From Liolophura sinensis (taxonomy: Eukaryota > Mollusca > Polyplacophora > Chitonida > Chitonidae), in the NCBI RefSeq assembly GCF_032854445.1, contig NC_088300.1, positions 80,083,084 to 80,147,083 of the forward strand: 64,000 bases of DNA, written 5' to 3'. Both the position numbers and the translations under genes were made by a program. The notes beneath the pieces were generated by a model that did not search any database, had not been told where the DNA came from, and saw only the letters and a list, made by a program, of their open reading frames with translations. Positions 12,378 through 24,208 of the stretch are shown here, piece by piece (position 1 is the first letter of the stretch; every line of letters starts with the position of its first letter).

Positions 12378-14098
12378 GATGCAAGCAAGGTCTGGCTGTC
12401 ACAGGGTAAGCAGGGCCTGCCTCTCCAAGCTGTCCCTGTCCCAGCTGTGTATGCACCGCTCGGCTGTTCCGGATGTGTAAGCAGCGCCTGGCTGACCCAG
12501 TGTAAGCAGGGCCTGCCTCTCCAAGGGATGTAAACTGGGCCTGGCTGTCCATGTCCCAGCTGTGTACGCATGGCTTGGCTGTTTCAGATGTGTAAGCAAA
12601 GTCTGGCTGACCCAGTGTAAGCAGGGCCTGGCTCTCCAAGGGATGTAAACTGGGCCTGGCTGTCCCTGTCCCAGCTGTGTACGCATGGCTTGGCTGTTTC
12701 AGATGTGTGAGCAAAGTCTGGCTGACCCACTGTAAGCAGGGCCTGCCTCTCCAAGGGATGTAAACTGGGCCTGGCTGTCCCTGTCCCAGCTGTGTACGCA
12801 CGGCTTGGCTGTTCCAGATGTGTAAGCAGCGCCTGGCTGACCCAATGTAAGCAGGGCCTGCCTCTCCAAGGGATGTAAACTGGGCCTGGCTGTCCCTGTC
12901 CCAGCTGTGTATGCACAGCTCGGCTGTTCCAGATATGTGAGCAGTGCCTGGCTGACCCAGTGTAAGCAGGGCCTGCCTCTCCAAGGGATGTAAACTGGGC
13001 CTGGCTGTCCTTGTCCCAGCTGTGTACGCACGGCTTGGCTGTTCCAGATGTGTAAGCAGCGCCTGGCTGCCCCTTTGTAAGCAGGGCCTGCCTCTCCAAG
13101 GGATGTAAACTGGGCCTGGCTGTCCATGTCCCAGCTGTGTACGTACGGCTCGGCTGTTCCAGATGTGTAAGCAAGGTCTGGCTGTCACAGGGTCAGCAGG
13201 GCCTGCCTCTCCAAGGGATGTAAACTGGGCCTGGCTGTCCCTGTCCCAGCTGTGTACGCACGGCTCGGCTGTTCCAGATGTGTAAGCAGCGCCTGGCTGA
13301 CCCAATGTAAGCAGGGCCTGCCTCTCCAAGGGATGTAAAATGGGCCAGGCTGTCCGTGTCCCAGCTGTGTACGCACAGCTCGGCTGTTCCAGATATGTAA
13401 GCAGCGCCTGGCTGACCCAGTGTAAGCAGGGCCTGCCTCTCCAAGGGATGTAAACTGGGCCTGGCTGTCCCTGTCCCAGCTGTGTACGCACGGCTTGGCT
13501 GTTCCAGATGTGTAAGCAGCGCCTGGCTGACCCAATGTAAGCAGGGCCTGCCTCTCCAAGGGATGTAAACTGGGCCTGGCTGTCCATGTCCCAGCTGTGT
13601 ATGTACGGCTCGGCTGTTCCAGATGTGTAAGCAAGGTCTGGCTGTCACAGGGTCAGCAGAGCCTGCCTCTCCAAGGGATGTAAACTGGGCCTGGCTGTCC
13701 CTGTCCCAGCTGTGTACGCACGGCTCGGCTGTTCCAGATGTGTAAGCAGGGCCTGCCTCTCCAAGGGATGTAAACTGGGCCTGGCTGTCCCTGTCCCAGC
13801 TGTGTATTCAAGGCTCGGCTGTTCCAGATGTGTAAGCAGGGCCTGGCTGACCCAGTGTAAGCAGGGCCTGCCTCTCCAAGGGATGTAAACTGGACCTGGC
13901 TGTCCCTGTCCCAGCTGTGTACGCACGGCTTGGCTGTTCCAGATGTGTAAGCAGCGCCAGGCTGACCCAATGTAAGCAGGGCCTGCCTCTTCAAGGGATG
14001 TAAACTGGGCCTGGTTGTCCCTGTCCCAGCTGTGTACGCACAGCTCAGCTGTTCCAGATGTGTAAGCAGGGCCTGGCTGACCCAATGTAAGCAGGGCC
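12378..14098. repeat. higher-order minisatellite, 115-bp unit, about 15 copies
   Basis: Each 115-bp unit is itself four related ~25-35 bp monomers sharing a GTGTAAGCAGGGCCTGGCTG-like core. The four start GTGTAAGCAGCGCCTGG, GTAAGCAGGGCCTGCCTCTCC, GATGTAAACTGGGCCTGG and GTGTACGCACGGCTCGG. One copy near 13740 lacks a whole monomer. A variant with GTCACAGGGTCAGCAG recurs exactly 460 bp apart (about 13170 and 13630), a four-unit superperiod. The array is GC-richer than its flanks. The minus strand is free of stops in all three frames over long distances (up to 404 codons), giving peptides that repeat every 115 residues. This is not evidence of a gene. Confidence 0.93.
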
Positions 14099-14462
14099 TG
14101 GCTGTCCCAGCTGTGTAAGCAGGGCCTGATTGACCCAGTGTAAGCGGGGCATGGCTGACCTAGATGTGTAAGCAGGCCCAGGCTGTCTCAGGGTCATAAG
14201 CAGGGCCTGGCTGTTCCAGGGATGTAAGTTGGTACCTGGCAGTACCAGGGATATAAGCTGTTTCTGGCTCTCCTAGGGATATATAAGTAGGCCTGGTTGC
14301 CTACTTACAGCCGGGTCTGGCTGTCCTAGGTTTTTAAGCATGACCTGGCTGTCCCAGGGATGTAGGCTGTTTGTGGCTGTACCAGGGATGTAAGCTGGTG
14401 CCTGGCTGTACCAGGGATGTAAGTAGAGCCTAGTTGTACCAGGGATGTAAGCTGGTACATAG
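14099..14462. repeat. monomeric, degenerate flank of the 115-bp array
   Basis: Here the same ~27-35 bp monomer (AAGCAGGGCCTGGCTGTCCC type, then GGGATGTAAGCTGGTACCTGG type) continues singly, with more divergence and no 115-bp order. It looks like the older, unhomogenised edge from which the higher-order array grew. It runs directly into the 68-bp array. Confidence 0.8.
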
Positions 14463-15853
14463 TTATGACATGGGCTTGTCTATCCCAGCTCACAGTGTAA
14501 AGATTAAGTGGCCACATACATGAGCCATAGTTATGACATGGGCTTATCTATCCCAGCCCACAGTGTAAAGATTAAGTGGCTAGCTACATGAGCCATAGTG
14601 ATGACATGGGCTTATCTATCCCAGCCCACAGGGTAAAGATTAAGTGGCCACATACATGAGCCATAGTTATGACATGGGCTTATCTATCCCAGCCCACAGG
14701 ATAAAGATTAAGTGGCCACATACATGAGCCATAGTTATGACATGGGCTTATCTATCCCAGCCCACAGGGTAAAGATTAAGTAGCCATAGTTATGACATGG
14801 GCTTATCTATCCCAGCCCACAGGATAAAGATTAAGTAGCTAGCTACATGAACCATAGTTATGACATGGGCTTATCTATCCCAGCCCACAGGATAAAGATT
14901 AAGTAGCCATAGTTATGACATGGGCTTATCTATCCCAGCCCACAGGGTAAAGATTAAGTGGCTAGCTACATGAACCATAGTTATTACATGGGCTTGTCTA
15001 TCCCAGCCCACAGGATAAAGATTAAGTAGCTAGCTACATGAGCCATAGTTATGACATGGGCTTGTCTATCCCAGCGCACAGGATAAAGATTGTGGCCACA
15101 TACATGAGCCATAGTTATGACATGGGCTTATCTATCCCAGCCCACAGTGTAAAGATTAAGTGGCCACATACTTGAGCCATAGTTATGACATAAGCTTATC
15201 TATCCCAGCCCACAGGGTAAAGATTAAGTGGCTAGATACATGAGCCATAGTTATGACATGGACTTGTCTATCCCAGCCCACAGGATAAAGATTAAGTGGC
15301 TAGCTACATGAGCCATAGTGATGACATGGGCTTATCTATCCCAGCCCACAGGGTAAAGATTAAGTGGCTAGCTACATGAGCCATAGTTATGACATGGGCT
15401 TGTCTATCCCAGCCCACTGTGTAAAGATTAAGTGGCCACATACATGGGCCATAGTTATGACATGGGCTTATCTATCCTAGCCCACAGTGTAAAGATTAAG
15501 TGGCCACATACATGAGCCATAGTTATGACATGGGCTTGTCTATCCCAGCCCACAGGATAAAGATTAAGTGGCCACATACATGAGCCATAGTTATGACATG
15601 GGCTTGTCTATCCCAGCCCACAGGGTAAAGATTAAGTGGCTAGCTACATGAACCATAGTTATGACATGGGCTTGTCTATCCCAGTCCACAGTGTAAAGAT
15701 TAAGTGGCTAGCTACATGAGCCATAGTTATGACGTGGGCTTGTCTATCCCAGCCCACAGGGTAAAGATTAAGTGGCTAGCTACATGAGCCCATAGTTATG
15801 ACATGGGTTTGTATATCCCAGCCCCACAGGATAAAGATTAAGTGGCTCACCTA
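14450..15853. repeat. minisatellite, 68-bp unit, about 21 copies
   Basis: The unit contains CATGAGCCATAGTTATGACA, TGGGCTTATCTATCCCAGCC and CACAGGGTAAAGATTAAGTG, followed by either GCCACATA or GCTAGCTA. Copies near 14783 and 14905 lack about 17 bp including the CTACATGA segment. Two or three variant classes (TTATC/TTGTC, GGGTAA/GGATAA/GTGTAA) are intermingled, as expected from unequal exchange. No frame is worth noting. Confidence 0.95.
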
Positions 15854-15971
15854 GGCTTCGGGAACTCCTGGCTTCTTATAGACAGTTGGTAAACACATCA
15901 TGATCATTTCCTGTCAGCAGTTACAGCAACTTATATATTTGTTATGAACTTTTATCTCCCTGTGTGCAAAT

Positions 15972-16086
15972 TTCATTCACAATTGCCTCTCTCACTCTGC
16001 CCTTTCTCACTCTCTCTTCTCCCACTCTCCCCTCTCCCACTCTCTCCCCTCTCTCACTCTCCCCTCTCTTACTCTCGCCGCTCTCG
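15972..16086. repeat. polypyrimidine CT-rich tract
   Basis: About 115 bp of almost pure C and T on the plus strand, built from CTCTCACTCTCCCCTCTCCC-like words. It lies exactly between the 68-bp and 89-bp arrays. Such tracts can form triplex (H-DNA), and they stall polymerases. The minus-strand 88-codon frame here is a low-complexity shadow. Confidence 0.9.
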
Positions 16087-16171
16087 TGGTATCTGACTTT
16101 CCCAAACGAGGTGGTGATGCCGCAGCTCATAATACGCATGTAGTTCACTGTCGGGTATATGTGTTCGAGAA

Positions 16172-17462
16172 AGTGAGCTGAGCTAGCATGGGGAGCTCTG
16201 TACACCACATCTTTCCAGGCACAGACCTCCTGCCTGAAGTAAAGCCTCAGGTTACTGTATAAGTGTCTGAGCTAGCATGGGGAGCACCATACACTACATC
16301 TTTCCAGGTACAGACCTCCTGTCTGAAGTAAAGCCTCAGGTTGCTGTATATGTGCCTGAGCTAGCATGGGGAGCACCATACACTACATCTTTCCAGGTAC
16401 AGACCTCCTGTCTGAAGTAAAGCCTCAGGTTGCTGTATATGTGCCTGAGCTAGCATGGGGAGCACCATACACTACATCTTTCCAGGTACAGACCTCCTGT
16501 CTGAAGTAAAGCCTCAGGTTGCTGTATAAGTGCCTGAGCTAGCATGGGGAGCACCATACACCATATCTTTGCAGGTACAGACCTCCTGTTCTGAAGTAAA
16601 GCCTCAGGTTGCTGTATAAGTGCCTGAGCTAACATGGGGAGCACCATACACTACATCTTTCCAGTACAGACCTCCTGTCTGAAGTAAAGCCTCAGGCTAC
16701 TGTATATGTGCCTGAGCTAGCATGGGGAGCACCATACACTACATCTTTCCAGGTACAGACCTCCTGTCTGAAGTAAAGCCTCAGGTTGCTGTATAAGTGG
16801 CTGAGCTAGCATGTGGAGCACCATACACTACATCTTTCCAGGTACAGACCTCCTGCCTGAAGTAAAGCCTCAGGTTGCTGTATAAGTGGCTGAGCTAGCA
16901 AGGGGAGCGCCATACACTACATCTTTGCAGGTACAGACCTCCTGTCTGAAGTAAAGCCTCAGGTTGCTGTATAAGTGGCTGAGCTAACATGGGGAGCACC
17001 ATACACCACATCTTTCCAGGTACAGACCTCCTGTCTGAAGTAATGCCTCAGGTTGCTGTATATGTGCCTGAGCTAGCAAGGGGAGCACCATGCACTACAT
17101 CTTTCCAGGTACAGACCTCTTGTCTGAAGTAAAGCCTCAGGTTGCTGTATATGCGCCTGAGCATGGGGAGCACCATACACTACATCTTTCCAGGTACAGA
17201 CCTCCTATCTGAAGTACAGCCTCAGGTTGCTGTATAAGTGGCTGAGCTAACATGGGGAGCACCATACACTACATCTTTCCAGGTACAGACCTCCTGTCTG
17301 AAGTAAAGCCTCAGGTTGCTGTATAAGTGGCTGAGCTAGCATGGGGAGCACCATACACTACATCTTTCCAGGTACAGACCTCCTGTCTGAAGTAAAGCCT
17401 CAGGTTGCTGTATATGTGCCTGAGCATGGGAAGCACCGTGCACCACATCTTTCCAGGTACAG
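16172..17462. repeat. minisatellite, 89-bp unit, about 14 copies
   Basis: The unit contains GAGCTAGCATGGGGAGCACC, ATACACTACATCTTTCCAGG, TACAGACCTCCTGTCTGAAG and TAAAGCCTCAGGTTGCTGTA. Successive starts at 16358 and 16447 give the period. Sporadic copies near 17160 and 17420 lack CTAGC. Divergence between units is low, a few differences per copy, which points to recent or ongoing homogenisation. Confidence 0.95.
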
Positions 17463-18172
17463 GTGAAAAATGTAATATTTATATAAGTTCCCATTCATTT
17501 AGTAGTAAAACAAGTACATTGCAACCAAAACAGAAAATGTGTCCCCAAGAATGCCAGTACGAAGTTTAGCACAAATAAAAAAATCTTTATCAAAACACTA
17601 ATTTTATAGCAAGGTGCAAAATCTAGGCCAAGGCAAAATGTCTTGATGAAGGAAAAAAGCTTTAATCAAAACTGACATTTCTTTTAAAATTAATAATTTA
17701 ATTCCAGAATAAATATGTCATGTCTTGTGTGACAGGACCCAAAAACCCATCCAAAACAAGTTCAAGTTTTTTGCCACATCTAATGATGGTCCAAAGTGTT
17801 ACAGAGTACATTAAGGACATATATAAGAAAAGTAACCTCTAGAAAGGCCAACCGCTAACAAAATGACGCCATTTATATGGTGATCACTAGAAAATGAACT
17901 TTTCAGTGTGCTTGTATTAAGCAAACCTTCAAATTGAGCCCACTCCATGTACATTGGTCTACAGAGAGCAATAAATCATTACGTAATTACAAGACAATGA
18001 AAATGATTGTTTCAATTTTTGGAAATTTTGATTCTTCACAGTGTAATCTTTTAACATGCTTGCCTGTTGAAGCAAGCTTTAAGCTATAGGACTGACATTA
18101 ATTTAGTTACACATGCTTTAATGCCAACTCAGGAGTTGAGAGTAATTCTATTTCAGATTGACCTGGACTACT
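17463..18172. other. spacer between arrays
   Basis: About 700 bp of AT-rich sequence with no frame of note, no element ends recognised and no array. Confidence 0.6.
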
Positions 18173-19013
18173 GACCGACGGCCACCTCAAAGTGTGATGG
18201 CCACCTCAAAGTCAAACAGCCACCTCAAAGTCCGACAGCCACCTCAAAGTCTGACAGCCACCTCAAAGTCAGACAACCACCTCAAAGTCCTCAAAGCCTG
18301 ACAGCCATCCCAAAGTCTGACAGCCACCTCAAAGTCCTCAAAGTCTGACAGCCACCCCAAAGTCTGACAGCCACCTCAAAGTCAGACGGTCACAAGGCAG
18401 ACGGCCACCTCAAAGGCATACGGCCACCTCGAAGTCAGACGGCCACCTCAAAGTCCGACGGCCACCTCAAAGTCAGACGGCCACCTCAAAGTCAGACAAC
18501 CACCTCAAAGTCAGACAACCACCTCAAAGTCTGACAGCCACCCCAAAGTCTGACAGCCACCTCAAAGTCCTCAAAGTCTGACAGCCACCCCAAAGTCTGA
18601 CAGCCACCTCAAAGTCAGACAACCACCCCAAAGTCAGACAACCACCTCAAAGTCCTCAAAGTCTGACAGCCACCCCAAAGTCTGACAGCCACCTCAAAGT
18701 CCTCAAAGTCTGACAGCCACCCCAAAGTCTGACAGCCACCTCAAAGTCTGACAGCCACCTCAAAGTCTGACGGCCACCTCAAAGTCAGACGGCCACCTCA
18801 AAGTCCGACAGCCATCTCAAAGTCCGACAGCCACCTCAAAGTCTGACGGCCACCTCAAAGTCCGACGGCCACCTCAAAGGCATACGGCCACCTCGAAGTC
18901 AGACGGCCACCTCAAAGTCAGACGGCCACCTCAAAGTCCGACAGCCACCTCAAAGTCCGACAGCCACCTCAAAGGCAGATGGCCACCTCAAAGGCATACG
19001 GCCACCTCAAAGT
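18173..19013. repeat. minisatellite, 19-bp unit, about 44 copies
   Basis: The unit is GACGGCCACCTCAAAGTCA with variants GACAGCCACC and CACCCCAAAG. An extra partial unit (CCTCAAAGT) is inserted at several places, creating a local longer period around 18300-18720. The unit is G-poor on the plus strand. No coding meaning is seen. Confidence 0.95.
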
Positions 19014-20764
19014 GGCAACATTAGGTTATGCAAATCATCAGAAGGTCACGTGTCCTGGATATAATCACGTGCTTTCTTGGATGAGATTTAGTGTTCTAAC
19101 ACGTAATATATCTTTTGGATGAAGTTTCATTTTGATCTTATATTTTTTCTCTTGGGGTAACATCTGTGCCTTTGTGAGAAATGCTTTCATGTGTTGAAAA
19201 ATGTTTACAAGATATTTATTCAAGCATATTCTGAAGGCATTATTCTCTGTTAACTTATAAGATTATACTTTTGTGATGCCCTGAAATTGGTCAATCCCAC
19301 CAAAGTAGTTTTGTTCCTAAAATGTGCAAAATGGTTGAGGAATTAAAGTACGGTAGGTACTATATCTTCTTTTGAATTTTTTCTGTTTTGGCATTCCATA
19401 TCCTGGTAGTAATGGTCTCAAATCTACTGAAGATCAGAATATGAAGGGTTGGCAAGATCTGATTACTTTCAAGCCCTTACTTTGTGGCTTGTGTGACCTG
19501 TGTATTTTACTCTGTGAATTCAGCCAGTAGAGGTACATGTGTGTTGTGACTACCTCTGGTGTTTGGTACAGAATATACAGTTACCATGATACGGGTGAAA
19601 TGTTGTTGGTGTGGCGTAAAGCCATAATCACAAGGCTGATAACTTCTGTCTCAAGGTGAAAACGATACGTTTTAAACTATCAAAGCTTGTCGGACGTGCC
19701 CAAGATTAACTTACATAATTGTGGGTTGGGCTCAGAGATACAGCAGTTGCATGCTTGTTCACTTTCAGTCAAGCTCTTAACTGGCTAATATTGGAACAAA
19801 CATTGGAACTCTTCAGAGGAAAGACTTAACACAATATGTTCTATGCCAGTATTTCATGTCCTGTTTTGGTAGAAAAAAAAGTTGAAAGAATGAGGACTGG
19901 ACATTGCATATAAAGCAGAGGGTTATACAGTACATCGCATTGACTCCACGATCCAATGGAAGCAGGATGCCACCAAGTAAAAATAATTTTTTTTGTAGGT
20001 GTTCTGCAGCAAGTGGCTGGCCTGACATGCACTTGAGGGTGACCATAGAGGCTGTTGGGTGGCTGTGATAAGGCATGGCAGCTCTACATGTATGTACACA
20101 GGAGGCAAGCTCTCTGACTCAGGCAGTCACACGAATCCTCTAAACTTCTAACATCTCCTCACAGACAGTGGCAGTGCTCAAGACTGAGGCATCTGGTGCT
20201 TAGGTAAGGAGTTTCTGTTGATTATGTAAAAGATATAGTAGAAGTTATTACTATGAAATATTTTATGTAATGGTGAAGCAGCTCATTTGTATCATGTATT
20301 ATTGCTGCTTTTGTATGTTGAATATTTAAGACGTGGAAACTTTTATTTTAGGTTATTTTTGGTGAGACTTGGCTTTTTTCCAAGTTTATCGGTTGTTTTC
20401 AGCCCTATTGTTACCTCAGAATGTTCAACCATTCAATCAGACACACAGGGTTCTGGTAAGAGTGTGCCAGTCATTCACATTGCATGCCTCCCTCTGGTCC
20501 TAGAAATTCTTCATTTCTTGAAAGTTTTCATAGTTTATTTATTTATTTAGAGATATCATTGAAAGTATTTGATTTTTTTTATATCAGATAGTATACTTGA
20601 ATATTTTCAGAATGGACTGATGAATAGTTTTACAAAATATTATCCAGTAATCTTCTCAAGGAGGTACAGTGAGATTGGTGCCTAGAAGTGGTGGAAAACA
20701 TAAAACATGACGCTCTTGAAAATCCTTGCAAAAGATTTTCTTTTATCCGCACCCTGGATGTTTG
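19014..20764. other. stretch without a supportable gene
   Basis: Single-copy AT-rich sequence. A possible SINE 3' end lies at 19.58-19.64 kb. Overlapping minus-strand frames of 61-87 codons near 19.8-20.1 kb and an 87-codon plus frame at 20.29 kb are not recognisable and are within chance. Confidence 0.55.
19583..19641 (+). mobile_element. possible SINE 3' end
   Basis: The words GGGTGAAATGTTGTTGGTG and GGCGTAAAGCCATAATCAC look like the 'GTGAAAxATTxTTG...GGCGTAAA' tail I recall from molluscan SINEs. Nothing upstream can be tied to it with confidence. Confidence 0.35.
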
Positions 20765-22838
20765 AACAGACTCCATGATGCCTGACGAACATCAGGTGTT
20801 TGGTACAGACTCCATAATGCCTGATGAACATCGGGTGTTTGGTATAGACTCCATGAAGCCCGACGGACATTGGGTGTTTGGTACAGAAGCCATGATGCCT
20901 GACAGACATTGGGTGTTTTGTAAAGGCTTCATGATGCCCGATTGACATTGGGTGTTTGGTACAGATCCCATCATGGTTAATAGACATTGGGTGTTTGGTG
21001 CAGACTACATGATTCCTGACTGACATTGGGTGTTTGGTACAGACTCCCTGACTGCCTGAGAGACACTAGGATTTTGGTACAGGCTACATGATTCCTGACA
21101 CACAATGAGGGTTTGATACAGACACTAAGAAGCCTGACAGACATTGAGGGTTTGGTACAGACATTATGATGCCTCACAGACATTGGGTGTTTGGTACAGA
21201 AGCCATGATGCCCGACAGACATTGGGTGTTTTGTAAAGGCTCCATGATGCCCGATGGATATTGGGTGTTTGGTACAGAAGCCATGATGCCTGACAGACAT
21301 TGGGTGTTTTGTAAAGGCTTCATGATGCCCGATGAACATTGGGTGTTTGGTACAGATCCCATCATGGCTAATAGACATTGGGTGTTTGGTGCAGACTACA
21401 TGATTCCTGACTGACATTGGGTGTTTGGTACAGACTCCCTGACTGCCTGAGAGACACTAGGATTTTGGTACAGGCTACATGATTCCTGACACACAATGAG
21501 GGTTTGATACAGACACTGAGAAGCCTGACAGACATTGAGGGTTTGGTACAGACATTATGATGCCTCACAGACATCGAGGGTTTGGTATAGACACTAAGAA
21601 GCCTGACAGATATTGAGGGTTTGGTACAGACACTACGATGCCTCAGAGACATCGAGATTTTGGTACAGACTCTAAGATGCCTGACGGACATTGAGTATTT
21701 GGTACAGATTCTATGATGCCTGATAAACATTGATGGTTTGGTACAGACTCTATGATGCCTGACAGGCATTGGGTCACAGACTCCATGTTACCTGAATGAC
21801 ATTGAGTATTGGGTACAGACTCCATGGTGCCTGACAGACATTGAGGGTTTGGTACAGACTCCATGGTGCCTGACAGACATTGAGTATTGGGTACAGACTC
21901 CATGGTGCCTGACAGACATTGAGGGTTTGGTACAGACTCCATGGTACCTGACAGACATTGAGTATTGGGTACAGGCTCCATGTTACCTGACAGACATTGG
22001 GTCACAGACTCCATGGTACCCGACAGACATTGAGGGTTTGGTACAGACTCCATGGTGCCTGACAGACATTGAGTATTTGGTACAGACTCCATGGTGCCTG
22101 ACAGACATTGAGTATTTGGTACAGACTCCATGTTACATGACAGACATTGGGTCACAGACTCCATGTTACGTGACAGGCATTGGGTCACAGACTCCATGTT
22201 ACCTGACAGACATTGGGTACCAGACTCCATGTTACCTGACAGACATTGGGTACAGACTCCATGTTACCTGACAGACATTGGGTCACAGACTCCATGTTAC
22301 CTGACAGACATTGGGTCACAGATTCCATGTTACGTGACAGACATTGGGTACAGACTCCATGTTACCTGATAGACATTGGGTACAGACTCCATGGTACCTG
22401 ACAGACATTGAGTATTGGGTACAGACTCCATGGTGCCTGACAGACATTGGGTCACAGACTCCATGGTGCCTGACAGATGTTGAGTATTTGGTACAGGCTC
22501 CATGGTGCCTGACAGACATTGAGTATTGGGTACAGACTCCATGTTACCTGACAGACATTGAGTATTGGGTACAGACTCCATGTTACCTGACAGACATTGA
22601 GTATTGGGTACAGGCTCCATGTTACCTGACAGACATTGAGTATTGGGCACAGGCTCCATGTTACCTGACAGACATTGAGTATTGGGTACAGGCTCCATGG
22701 TGCCTGACAGACATTGAGTATTGGGTACAGACTCCATGGTGCCTGACAGACATTGAGTATTGGGTACAGACTCCATGGTGCCTGACAGACATTGAGTATT
22801 GGATACAGACTCCATGATGCCTGACAGACATTGGGAGT
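20765..22838. repeat. minisatellite, 39-bp unit, about 54 copies
   Basis: The unit contains ACAGACTCCATGATGCCTGA, CAGACATTGGGTGTTTGGT. In the right half the last part becomes GAGTATTGGGT, and some copies shrink to 33 bp (GGGTCACAGACTCC). Since 39 is a multiple of 3, both strands stay open for long runs: plus up to 157 codons, minus up to 195, with 13-residue periods. A block of about 310 bp (about 20870-21180) is repeated 391 bp downstream (about 21260-21570). Open frames on both strands over the same bases argue against a gene. Confidence 0.95.
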
Positions 22839-23034
22839 TTGTCTTTACCCATAATATGATTCCTCAACGAGTCAGTCACTGACATACACAAAATGTGTTA
22901 GTATCCTCTCTGCAATATGCCTTTTCAACGAATCTTTTACTCACGTTTTGAGTTTGAATGATGTTCATTTAATGAATGTTCAGCCTGTCATTCACAGCCA
23001 TGGTTGTTTATCAGTTTTTATGGTGTGTTCAACC

Positions 23035-23398
23035 AGTAAGTACTGCTTTGGTTGCTTAATGGCTAGAGCCTCTGCCTCCAAGTTGGGAGTCCCGAGATCA
23101 AACCCGAGTTGGGTCATACCAGTGGCTTTAAAAATGGCATTTAATTGTTGCTTCTTCACTTAGCGCTCAGCATTGAGAGTCTAGATCAAAGAAACAGGGT
23201 TGGTTGGCCCCTGTATAATGTGACTGGGTGAGGTGGTATGTGTGGTGTTTTTGGCACGATACTTCAGTGACGGCAGCACTTTGGCAGCATGGACTCTCCC
23301 TGCAACAAGAAGACACAGTATATGTACACGCACCTAATGACTTCTTGTCTGACATACATACGATATAAAACCCCAAACATCCCCCAAGATGTTCCTGC
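23035..23398 (+). mobile_element. tRNA-derived SINE, near full length
   Basis: The head has an A-box-like TTGCTTAATGG (23052-23062), then CTCCAAGTTGGGAGTC and a B-box-like GAGATCAAACCC (23094-23105). The body carries GTGACTGGGTGAGGTGGTAT, CTTCAGTGACGGCAGCACTT and CCCTGCAACAAGAAGACACA. The tail runs CGATATAAAACCCCAAAC. The core matches the element at 20-248 but the tail differs, which is typical of modular SINEs. No target-site duplication could be fixed by eye. It is immediately followed by the 56-bp array. Confidence 0.7.
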
Positions 23399-23412
23399 AT
23401 GATTTGACTTCA

Positions 23413-24208
23413 CCCAGTCAGTGTCTGTAAGTTCTCCATTTCTTGATCCATCAAACAGTCGGTCACAGGTATGGGATGTTTGGGAGTTCTACATGGTGTT
23501 GATCAATCAACCAGTCAGTTACAGGAATGGGATGTTTGGGAGTTCTACATGGTGTTGATCAATCAACCAGTCAGTCACAGGTATGGGATGTTTGGGAGTT
23601 CTACATGGTGTTGATCAATCAACCAGTCAGTTACAGGAATGGGATGTCTGTAAGTTCTCCATGGCTTGATCCATCAACCAGTCAGTTACAGGAATGGGAT
23701 GTTTGGGAGTTCTACATGGTTTGATCCATCAACCGGTCAGTTACAGGAATGGGATGTTTGGGAGTTCTACATGGTGTTGATCAATCAACCAGTCAGTCAC
23801 AGGTATGGGATGTTTGGGAGTTCTACATGGTGTTGATCAATCAACCAGTCAGTTACAGGAATGGGATGTCTGTAAGTTCTCCATGGCTTGATCCATCAAC
23901 CAGTCAGTTACAGGAATGGGATGTCTGTAAGTTCTCCATGGCTTGATCCATCAACCAGTCAGTTACAGGAATGGGATGTCTGTAAGTTCTCCATGGCTTG
24001 ATCCATCAACCAGTCAGTTACAGGAATGGGATGTTTGGGAGTTCTACATGGTTTGATCCATCAACCGGTCAGTTACAGGAATGGGATGTTTGTAAGTTCT
24101 CCATGGTTTGATCCATCAAACAGTCAGTCACAGGTATGGGATGTGGTAAGCTCTCCATGGTTTGATCAATCAACCAATCAATCATAGTTTATGGGATGTT
24201 TGTAAGAT
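23413..24208. repeat. minisatellite, 55-56-bp unit, about 14 copies
   Basis: The unit runs GGTATGGGATGTTTGGGAGT, TCTACATGGTGTTGATCAAT, CAACCAGTCAGTCACA. A second type has GTCTGTAAGTTCTCCATGGC and TTGATCCATC. The types recur in a fixed order, so a four-unit block of 222 bp is present twice almost unchanged (starting near 23527 and 23749). Frames of 65 codons are shadows. Confidence 0.93.

Noticed and set aside
12373-13587. A minus-strand 404-codon repetitive protein
   Set aside because: All minus frames are open because the 115-bp unit lacks stops, and indels between units shift phase freely.
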